Made by a program: the position numbers and the translations under genes. The notes beneath the pieces were generated by a model that did no database searches, was not told the origin of the DNA, and saw only the letters and a program-made list of their open reading frames with translations. A DNA stretch of 64,000 nt from Herminiimonas sp. GTDB taxonomy: Bacteria > Pseudomonadota > Gammaproteobacteria > Burkholderiales > Burkholderiaceae_D. Within the stretch, counting starts at the first letter, position 1. Each line of letters starts with the position of its first letter. Location: assembly GCA_028292665.1 (NCBI GenBank), contig JAQGLW010000107.1:1-64000 (forward strand). Direction: 5' to 3'. Of this stretch, positions 57,911 through 64,000 are shown in pieces.

Positions 57911-59692
57911 ATGAATAAAACCCCGCCGAAAACACTGGACCTGCAGCAGATTTTCACCTGGTTGCTGGCCGATGGGATCATTGAAAAAGCCGATGCCAAG
58001 GCGCATTACAACCACGCGCAAGGCATTCTCAAAAACGGCGCGGTGTCGATGCACCCGCTGACTGCGGTCGCGCAATGCAAACTGCATTCGGCACAACCGC
58101 CGCACCGGGTGATCACGCTCGACTGGCTGACCGAATGGATGGCCGGCAAGGTCAAATTGCCTTTTTTCCGGATCGATCCGCTGAAAGTCGATTTCACCAG
58201 GGTCGCCGATATCATGTCGGCCACTTATGCCTCGCGTTTCAATATCCTGCCGGTCGAACTGACGCCGACCGAACTCATCATTGCGATCGCCGAACCTTTC
58301 CATATCGAGTGGGAAGCTGAAATCGCGAAGATTTCGCGGCGCAATATCAAACTCGTGATCGCCAATCCGCTTGAGATTGCCCAGTACATTTCCCAGTTTT
58401 TTTCGCTCGCGAAATCGATCAAGGGCGCCAACAAGTCGAATGGGCAAGACCTCGCCTTGCGCAACAATTTCGAGCAACTGGTCGAGCTCGGCAAAGCCAA
58501 CAAGCAGGTCGACGCCAACGATCAGCACATCATCAATATCGTCGACTGGCTATGGCAGTACGCGTTCGAACAACGCGCTTCCGATATCCATCTGGAGCCG
58601 AAACGCGACTTCAGCGCAGTGCGGTTCCGCATTGACGGCATCCTGCACCAGGTCTACCAGGTACCGGCCGTAGTGATGATTGCAATGACCGCGCGCATCA
58701 AACTGCTGGGCCGCATGGACGTGATCGAGAAGCGCCGCCCGCAGGACGGCCGCATCAAAACCCGCACGATCGCGGGACAGGAGGTGGAGTTGCGCCTCTC
58801 CACCATGCCGACCGCATTCGGCGAAAAACTGGTCATGCGGATTTTCGATCCGGAAGTGGTCGTGAAAACCCTGCCGGAACTCGGTTTCCCGCCTGACGAT
58901 GCGATGCGCTGGGACGGGCTGACCAGCCGGCCGCACGGCATTATCCTGGTGACCGGCCCCACCGGTTCCGGCAAAACCACGACGCTCTATACAACGCTGA
59001 AAGTGCTGGCGACATCCGAAGTGAATGTCTGCACGGTAGAGGATCCGATCGAAATGGTCGAAGCGTCATTCAACCAGATGCAGGTGCAGCACGGAATCGA
59101 TCTGTCGTTCGCGGATGGCGTGCGGGCATTGATGCGGCAGGATCCGGACATCATCATGGTCGGCGAAATCCGCGATCTGGAGACTGCGGAGATGGCGATC
59201 CAGGCCGCGTTGACCGGCCATCTGGTGTTATCGACGCTTCATACCAACGATGCTCCCTCGGCAGTGATGCGGCTGCTTGAATTGGGCGTACCGTACTATC
59301 TGCTGGAAGCAACGCTGGTCGGCATCATGGCGCAACGTCTGGTGCGCACGCTATGCACGCACTGCAAGGCGCCGGATGGCGAACTGGCGGACGATATCTG
59401 GAAAAGCCTGGCCGAAGATTGGCAGATTCCCAAACCGAAGACGATCTATCGTCCGGTCGGCTGCCCCGAATGCCGCCAGACCGGCTATCGCGGCCGCACG
59501 GGCTTGTATGAATTGCTGTCTGTCACGCAGCCGTTTTCGAAATTGATTCAACCGGAAACCGATATTCATGTCCTGCAGAAGCAGAGCATCGCCGATGGAA
59601 TGAAGCCGCTGCGAATCGCGGGAGCGTTGAAGGTTGCCGAAGGCGTGACGACGGCGGAGGAAGTGTTGAAGGCGACGTCGGCCCTTGCTTGA
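57911..59692 (+). CDS. GspE/PilB-type secretion ATPase, orphan
   Basis: A 593-residue type II secretion/type IV pilus assembly ATPase. It has the N-terminal MshEN-like part, then the core: Walker A VTGPTGSGKTTTLYT, Asp box VCTVEDPIEM, Walker B DPDIIMVGEIRDLETAE, His box LSTLHTNDAPSAVMRL, and a zinc motif CTHC...CPEC. All catalytic residues are intact. No other secretion or pilus gene is close, so its complex is encoded elsewhere. Confidence 0.92.
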   Translation: MNKTPPKTLDLQQIFTWLLADGIIEKADAKAHYNHAQGILKNGAVSMHPLTAVAQCKLHSAQPPHRVITLDWLTEWMAGKVKLPFFRIDPLKVDFTRVADIMSATYASRFNILPVELTPTELIIAIAEPFHIEWEAEIAKISRRNIKLVIANPLEIAQYISQFFSLAKSIKGANKSNGQDLALRNNFEQLVELGKANKQVDANDQHIINIVDWLWQYAFEQRASDIHLEPKRDFSAVRFRIDGILHQVYQVPAVVMIAMTARIKLLGRMDVIEKRRPQDGRIKTRTIAGQEVELRLSTMPTAFGEKLVMRIFDPEVVVKTLPELGFPPDDAMRWDGLTSRPHGIILVTGPTGSGKTTTLYTTLKVLATSEVNVCTVEDPIEMVEASFNQMQVQHGIDLSFADGVRALMRQDPDIIMVGEIRDLETAEMAIQAALTGHLVLSTLHTNDAPSAVMRLLELGVPYYLLEATLVGIMAQRLVRTLCTHCKAPDGELADDIWKSLAEDWQIPKPKTIYRPVGCPECRQTGYRGRTGLYELLSVTQPFSKLIQPETDIHVLQKQSIADGMKPLRIAGALKVAEGVTTAEEVLKATSALA

Positions 59693-59707
59693 CGAACTAC
59701 CAAATAT

Positions 59708-60595
59708 TCATCTCATCCGCGCCAGCGCATCCTGCACGCGCGGATAACGCAACCGCATTCCCAATTCCGATTTGATCCGCTCATTCGTCAGTCGCCGCGA
59801 CTCGGACATGAACGACAGCAGCATCGGCGACACCGCATTCCGCAATTCGGCACGCGGCAAACGCGGCGGCCGCGGCAGATCGAAAGCATCGGCCACCGCA
59901 TCGAAATAGTCTCCCATCTTCATATCCGAATCGTCGACCGCATGATAGATGCGGCCGGGCTGCGCCCGAAACAGCGCCAGCGCAACAATCCGCGCCAGGT
60001 CATCCGCATGAATATGATTGCTGAATACATCATCGTCCGGCAGCAAGGCCGGCGTGCCTTTCTGCAAACGTTCGATCGGCAGGCGATCGTCCGCATAGAT
60101 TCCCGGCACCCGCAGAATTGCCAGGCGTGCACCGGAACGCCTGGCCCATGAGCGCAATACCTGCTCGCTGTCGACCCTGCGTTTGGCGCGCGGGTTTTGC
60201 GGACTCACCGGACGCGTTTCATCGAACCGCGCATCGCCGCAATTTCCATACACACCGGTCGTGCTGACATAAACGAGTGTCGCATGGTCGGGTAAAATGC
60301 TGGTCAAACGGCGTGTGCGCTTATCGCGAGAACCTTCTGGCTGAGGCGGCGCAAGATGCACGATGCACGATGCAATGCGGGCAAGCCGCGCCAGACTGTC
60401 GGGCTGATCAAGATCGGCGACAATCGGCACCGCGCCGGCCGCGCGCAATTCGGCTCGACGCGACGGCTGGCTGGTGACGGCGAATACGCGAAAGCGATCG
60501 CGCACCAGCGGCAATAAACGCATGCCGACATCGCCGCAGCCGAGAATCAGCAAGCGCGGTTTCCCGATTTTTTTAACGATTTTATTTTTCATCAT
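59708..60595 (-). CDS. NAD-dependent epimerase/dehydratase (SDR) family protein
   Basis: A 295-residue Rossmann protein of the extended SDR type (YeeZ-like). The cofactor loop reads LLILGCGDVGMRLLPLV; VYVSTTGVYGNCGDARFDE carries the active-site YGN in place of the usual YxxxK environment, and HIHADDLARIV follows. The function of this branch is not known. Two adjacent ATGs (60595, 60592) may start it. It is convergent with the secretion ATPase. Confidence 0.82.
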   Translation of the reverse strand: MMKNKIVKKIGKPRLLILGCGDVGMRLLPLVRDRFRVFAVTSQPSRRAELRAAGAVPIVADLDQPDSLARLARIASCIVHLAPPQPEGSRDKRTRRLTSILPDHATLVYVSTTGVYGNCGDARFDETRPVSPQNPRAKRRVDSEQVLRSWARRSGARLAILRVPGIYADDRLPIERLQKGTPALLPDDDVFSNHIHADDLARIVALALFRAQPGRIYHAVDDSDMKMGDYFDAVADAFDLPRPPRLPRAELRNAVSPMLLSFMSESRRLTNERIKSELGMRLRYPRVQDALARMR

Positions 60596-60634
60596 CAGGA
60601 TAGGGAGCTTATCGCAATATAAACCGTGAGATGC

Positions 60635-60754
60635 GTTTAGGTAAAAACGCGATGGATGCAAGGCACAGGAGGAGTAAATCCTCAACCGGATTTCCTTCGG
60701 ACATGCTGCTCTATTGATGGCGATCACAACGCGCAGACGCGTTTTTACCTAAAC
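60635..60754. repeat. 120-bp element bounded by 17-bp perfect inverted repeats
   Basis: GTTTAGGTAAAAACGCG (60635-60651) is repeated in inverted form as CGCGTTTTTACCTAAAC (60738-60754). Inside are two smaller hairpins (GAGGA/TCCTC and CCGGA/TTCGG). No target duplication is evident and no frame is coded. It may be a MITE-like insertion or a structured RNA closed by a long stem. It lies between the divergent epimerase and reductase genes. Confidence 0.8.
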
Positions 60755-60892
60755 CCTTCCGGAACGTAGTATATCGGGCATAGAATGTTGTTGCGGGCCG
60801 CTTATGTGGATAAACCACACTGCACTGCCCGCGCCTGCCCCTGTGCCCGCCATGCCACGTTCGCATTCACGATTCATATTGAGACAGGCTCC

Positions 60893-61921
60893 ATGACTTT
60901 CCAAGTAACTGTACAGCCGAGCGGCCGGCAATTCGACTGCGACGAAGGCGAGACCGTATTGACGGCCGCCATCCGCGCCGGCGTCGGCCTGCCTTATGGG
61001 TGCAAGAACGGCGCATGCGGCACCTGCAAAGGCAAACTCGTCTCCGGCAATGTCACGCACGGCACGCATCAGGAAAGAACGCTGCCGGTCGCCGAGGAAG
61101 AGAATGGATATTCGCTTTTCTGCTGCGCGACGCCGCATTCGGACATCGTCATCGAGGCGCGTGAAGTGCTTGGACTCGACGAATTCCCGATCAAGAAACT
61201 GCCGTCGCGTGTCGCAAAAATCGACAAGGTTGCGGATGACGTCGTCGTCATATCGCTTCAATTGCCGGCCAGCGAGAGGCTGCAATATCGTGCGGGACAA
61301 TACATCGAATTCATCCTGAAAGACGGGAAACGCCGCAGCTACAGCATGGCCAATGCGCCGCATCTCGACGAGCGCGTCACGCTGCATATCCGCCACATGC
61401 CCGGCGGCCTGTTCACCGATCATGTGTTCAACAACATGAAGGAGCGCGACATCCTGCGTTTTGAGGGACCGCTCGGCACATTCTTCCTGCGTGAAGATTC
61501 GGAGAAACCGATGGTGTTGCTGGCGTCCGGCACCGGTTTTGCACCGATCAAGGCGATCATCGAACAAGCGGTGCATAAAAAAACTTCGCGCCCGATGCTG
61601 CTGTACTGGGGCGGGCGCCGGCCGCAGGATTTGTACATGCATGCGCTATGCGAAGAATGGGCACGCACGCTGCCTAACTTCAAATATGTGCCCGTGATCT
61701 CGGACGCATCGCCGGACGATCATTGGACCGGCCGCAGCGGATTCGTCCATCGCGCGGTCATCGATGACTTGCCCGATTTGTCCGGCTACCAGGTATACGC
61801 ATGCGGCGCACCGGTCATGGTCGATTCGGCTAAACGGGACTTTGTCGCGCTCTGCAAACTGCCGGAAGAAGAGTTTTATGCGGATTCATTTACTTCCGAG
61901 GCGGATTTGGCCGCCGGCTAG
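60893..61921 (+). CDS. 2Fe-2S flavin/NAD(P)H reductase (CDP-6-deoxy-delta-3,4-glucoseen reductase type)
   Basis: A 342-residue electron-transfer enzyme. The plant-type 2Fe-2S domain (1-90) has cysteines in YGCKNGACGTCKGKL and LFCCATP; the FAD domain has RSYSMANAP; the NAD domain has LASGTGFAPIKAIIEQ and CGAPVMVDS. It resembles AscD and the reductase parts of ring-hydroxylating oxygenases; in betaproteobacteria this orphan form is common. The ATG at 60893 is chosen; upstream codons cover the leader. Confidence 0.9.
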   Translation: MTFQVTVQPSGRQFDCDEGETVLTAAIRAGVGLPYGCKNGACGTCKGKLVSGNVTHGTHQERTLPVAEEENGYSLFCCATPHSDIVIEAREVLGLDEFPIKKLPSRVAKIDKVADDVVVISLQLPASERLQYRAGQYIEFILKDGKRRSYSMANAPHLDERVTLHIRHMPGGLFTDHVFNNMKERDILRFEGPLGTFFLREDSEKPMVLLASGTGFAPIKAIIEQAVHKKTSRPMLLYWGGRRPQDLYMHALCEEWARTLPNFKYVPVISDASPDDHWTGRSGFVHRAVIDDLPDLSGYQVYACGAPVMVDSAKRDFVALCKLPEEEFYADSFTSEADLAAG

Positions 61922-61943
61922 ATGGCGTATCGACAGAAAACTT

Positions 61944-61972
61944 TTGACGCACTGCGCAAAACATCATAATAT
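61944..61972 (+). promoter_or_regulatory. promoter before the Arg-rich micro-ORF
   Basis: TTGACG (61944-61949) and TAATAT (61967-61972) with a 17-base spacer. Transcription would start about 61979-61980, on the ATG of the micro-ORF, giving a leaderless message. Confidence 0.5.
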
Positions 61973-61979
61973 TGGCACC

Positions 61980-62048
61980 ATGAATACGACAGCCAAACTT
62001 TTGCGACGCCGTGCCCCGCTGCCTCAGCCTGGGATGCCGTGCGTGTAA
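61980..62048 (+). CDS. 22-codon micro-ORF, possible leader peptide
   Basis: An ATG-started frame of 22 codons that contains three consecutive arginine codons (CGA CGC CGT, residues 9-11) and then a Pro-rich stretch APLPQPG. It begins at a predicted transcription start and is followed 16 bases later by a strong terminator, then by argD. This is the layout of a transcription attenuator in which ribosome stalling at Arg codons controls read-through. I do not recognise the peptide and it may be fortuitous. Confidence 0.4.
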   Translation: MNTTAKLLRRRAPLPQPGMPCV

Positions 62049-62064
62049 GCTTTTGCTGATCACT

Positions 62065-62096
62065 AAGCCACAGGCAAATCCTGTGGCTTTTTTTTT
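62065..62096 (+). terminator. strong Rho-independent terminator between the micro-ORF and argD
   Basis: A perfect 10-bp stem AAGCCACAGG/CCTGTGGCTT with a five-base loop and a run of nine T. It can end the reductase transcript; it could also act as the attenuator for argD. Short TTTTGAAC(C/T)G repeats follow at 62094-62125. Confidence 0.9.
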
Positions 62097-62184
62097 GAAC
62101 CGCTTTTGAACTGTTTTTTTGAACTGTTTGCCAGCCTTCGCGCTCCATTTAATTACTATATCGTCCCAGCCAGGAGTACCCGAC

Positions 62185-63387
62185 ATGGAATTCAGCCAGT
62201 ACCCGATCAACGCCCTCTTGTCGATCACCAACCGCCCGCCGCTTGTTTTCACTGAAGGCAGCGGCATGTGGATCACCGACCATACAGGCAAACGCTACCT
62301 TGATTATCTGCAAGGTTGGGCTGTCAACTGCCTTGGCCACGCACCGCAATGCATACAGGATGCGCTTGCGGCGCAGGCGAAAAAACTGATCAATCCGTCG
62401 CCTGCGTTCTACAACGAGCCGTCGATCCGTTTGGCTTCGATGCTGGTCGGGAACTCCTGCTTCGACCGCGTGTTTTTTGCCAATAGCGGCGCCGAGGCGA
62501 ACGAAGGCGCCATCAAGCTGGCGCGCAAATGGGGCAAGAAAAACAAGAACGCCTCGGGCGTCGATCGATACGAGATCATCACGTTCGACCACAGCTTCCA
62601 TGGCCGTACGCTGGCGACCATGTCGGCCAGCGGCAAAGCGGGCTGGGACACTATCTTCGCGCCGCAAGTGCCCGGCTTTTTCAAGGCGGAGTTGAATAAC
62701 ATCGACAGTGTCGCCAGACTGATTACCGATAAAACCGTGGCTGTCATGCTCGAGCCGGTACAAGGCGAAGGCGGCGTGCTTCCCGCTACGCGCGAATTCA
62801 TGCAAAGCCTGCGTGCGCTGACCAAACAGCATGGCCTGCTGCTGATCGTCGATGAAGTGCAAACCGGCATGGGCCGCACCGGCGAGCTGTTCGCATACCA
62901 ATTGTCGGATATCGTGCCCGACATCATGACCCTCGGCAAAGGCATCGGCGGCGGCGTACCGCTCGCTGCGATGCTATGCCGCGAAGAAATCGCATGCTTT
63001 GAACCGGGCGATCAGGGCGGCACGTACAACGGCAACCCGCTGATGACGGCAGTCGGCATCGCCGTGACCGACACGCTGCTGCAACCCGGCTTCCTGCAGT
63101 CGGTAAAGGACAAGGGCGCCTACCTGAGCGCCGAACTGCTCAAGCTTTGCGACAGGCACGGCTTGCAGGGCGAGCGCGGCGAAGGCTTGCTGCGCGCGCT
63201 TAAACTAGGCAAGGATATCGGCCCTCAGATCGTGGAAACCGCACGCGACTTGAGCCCGGTCGGCCTGCTGCTCAATTCGCCGCGTCCGGATTTGCTGCGC
63301 TTTATGCCTGCCCTGAATGTGACCAGGGAAGAAATCGATCAGATGATTTCGATGTTGTCGGACGTGTTGAAAAAACTGGGACAATGA
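62185..63387 (+). CDS. argD: acetylornithine aminotransferase family protein
   Basis: A 400-residue class III PLP aminotransferase that makes N-acetylornithine in arginine synthesis (or succinyldiaminopimelate). Landmarks are [19 protein letters not shown], the [14 protein letters not shown] block, the PLP-phosphate region [18 protein letters not shown] and the Schiff-base lysine in [14 protein letters not shown]. The ATG at 62185 follows AGGAG. It lies 88 bases after a strong terminator preceded by an Arg-rich micro-ORF. Confidence 0.9.
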   Translation: MEFSQYPINALLSITNRPPLVFTEGSGMWITDHTGKRYLDYLQGWAVNCLGHAPQCIQDALAAQAKKLINPSPAFYNEPSIRLASMLVGNSCFDRVFFANSGAEANEGAIKLARKWGKKNKNASGVDRYEIITFDHSFHGRTLATMSASGKAGWDTIFAPQVPGFFKAELNNIDSVARLITDKTVAVMLEPVQGEGGVLPATREFMQSLRALTKQHGLLLIVDEVQTGMGRTGELFAYQLSDIVPDIMTLGKGIGGGVPLAAMLCREEIACFEPGDQGGTYNGNPLMTAVGIAVTDTLLQPGFLQSVKDKGAYLSAELLKLCDRHGLQGERGEGLLRALKLGKDIGPQIVETARDLSPVGLLLNSPRPDLLRFMPALNVTREEIDQMISMLSDVLKKLGQ

Positions 63388-63410
63388 TGTTATTCGGTTG
63401 CATCGTCAAC

Positions 63411-63443
63411 GCAGGCGATAACTGTTTTACGGATATCGCCTGC
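63411..63443. other. 10-bp perfect inverted repeat after argD
   Basis: GCAGGCGATA (63411-63420) and TATCGCCTGC (63434-63443) with a 13-base loop lie 24 bases after the argD stop. There is no T-run; it may stabilise or end the transcript. Confidence 0.6.
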
Positions 63444-63505
63444 TTGCCAGCCGCCGAACCTGAAACCATCAAGGATTTCTTGCGGCCTTGACCATAAGGA
63501 TAGCG

Positions 63506-64000
63506 ATGTATATCCCGCCATACTTTGCGCAAAACGATTCCGCCGTCCTGCTCGAAGTCATGCAGCGGAATAACTTCGCCACGCTGATATCGAATACGGA
63601 CGGCGCTCCCTTCGCCACGCATTTGCCGGTACTGGCGCGGCGCGACAGGGATATCATTCGCATCGAAGGACATTTCGCAAAAGCCAATCCGCATTGGAAA
63701 GCGCTGGAGACAGATTCCCGGGCACTCGTCATCTTTCACGGCCCCCATACCTATATTTCGCCGACTCTCTATCAAGACGCCGATCGCGTACCCACATGGA
63801 ATTACATCGCAGTGCATGCTGCCGGCCGAATCACGATCGATCACACTGCCGACGCAAAGCTCCGGATGTTATCGAAATTGATTGCGCATCACGAACCGTC
63901 GTACCAGGCGCAATTCGATGCGATCGATGCAAAGTTGACGAGCGGCTTGCTGAATGCGATTGTTGCATTCGAGATGACTGTTGAAAAACTGGAAGGAAAG
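63506..64000 (+). CDS. PaiB-like FMN-binding negative regulator, 3' end cut by the window
   Basis: The first 165 codons of a protein of the PaiB family (FMN-binding, split-barrel). It starts MYIPPYFAQNDSAVLLEVMQ and contains GAPFATHLPVL, GHFAKANPHWKAL, VIFHGPHTYISPTLY and VPTWNYIAVHAAGRI, the strongest family signature. Full length is about 210 residues, so roughly 40 residues are missing. AAGGA precedes the ATG. Bacillus PaiB represses sporulation and protease genes; many proteobacterial members may be flavin oxidoreductases. Confidence 0.9.
   Translation, partial: MYIPPYFAQNDSAVLLEVMQRNNFATLISNTDGAPFATHLPVLARRDRDIIRIEGHFAKANPHWKALETDSRALVIFHGPHTYISPTLYQDADRVPTWNYIAVHAAGRITIDHTADAKLRMLSKLIAHHEPSYQAQFDAIDAKLTSGLLNAIVAFEMTVEKLEGK

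Noticed and set aside
62094-62125. Three TTTTGAAC(C/T)G repeats after the argD-proximal terminator
   Set aside because: Best explained as slippage next to the T-run; no spacing or sequence that suggests an operator.

Overview
The window looks like a chromosomal segment of a betaproteobacterium of the order Burkholderiales, most likely an Oxalobacteraceae-type organism (Herminiimonas/Herbaspirillum-like). The grounds are the ureDABCEFG order with urea-transporter remnants upstream, polyhydroxyalkanoate (PHA) granule genes (a phasin, a PHA-system protein, a cysteine-type intracellular depolymerase), the parE-transglycosylase-parC cluster, an rnfB-nth pair and a Gcr-type membrane 'recombinase'. 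The family placement is inference from gene content; no rRNA or tRNA gene was seen. Coding density is high. No prophage, IS element or CRISPR array was found.

Layout. 1-5.4 kb: the 5' end of a sulfate-binding protein gene, an acetyltransferase, an ABC exporter, diacylglycerol kinase and an FMN-dependent 2-hydroxyacid dehydrogenase, the last divergent from an IclR regulator (5.5-6.3 kb). 6.4-11 kb (minus strand): a D,D-endopeptidase, then a tight four-gene unit (deacetylase, DMT exporter, thioesterase, nitroreductase). 11.2-11.9 kb: a phasin with a strong promoter and a candidate PhaR operator. 12-14.6 kb: a long DUF349 protein. 14.8-20.4 kb: the urease operon, led by a sigma-54-type promoter and a deletion scar that joins the start of urtA to the end of urtE, so that the urea ABC transporter has been lost. 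20.5-29.2 kb: a CinA-like protein, an EI24 membrane protein, FKBP, acyl-CoA-binding protein, a PHA-system protein, a 2-hydroxyacid dehydrogenase, an ion transporter, an orphan amino-acid-type binding protein, and a ferredoxin followed by ferredoxin reductase.

29.2-41.4 kb: an AT-rich 0.6 kb gap, the PHA depolymerase with a second candidate PhaR site, rnfB-nth-VIT1, small redox genes and two cytochromes c, the Gcr protein, a MoxR/GNAT/VWA cluster, and a protein made of two degenerate receiver domains. 41.7-46.9 kb: topoisomerase IV. 46.9-52.7 kb: a DUF1272 protein, an aminotransferase, RidA, a DMT exporter and a threonine dehydratase-like enzyme divergent from a MocR regulator with a direct-repeat operator between them. 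52.7-64 kb: htpG behind a textbook sigma-32 promoter, a diguanylate cyclase, an Mpo1-like protein, a DNA glycosylase, a spermidine-synthase fold protein, a GspE-like ATPase, an NAD-dependent epimerase, a 120-bp inverted-repeat element, a 2Fe-2S flavin reductase, an acetylornithine aminotransferase preceded by an Arg-rich micro-ORF and terminator, and a PaiB-like gene cut by the window end.

Themes. Nitrogen supply (urease under a probable NtrC/sigma-54 promoter; MocR-threonine dehydratase; argD) and PHA storage (phaP, phaZ and a PHA-system protein, two of them sharing a candidate operator) dominate. The most notable observations are the urt deletion scar that keeps the nitrogen promoter in front of urease, the possible attenuator before argD, and the paired PhaR-like sites.
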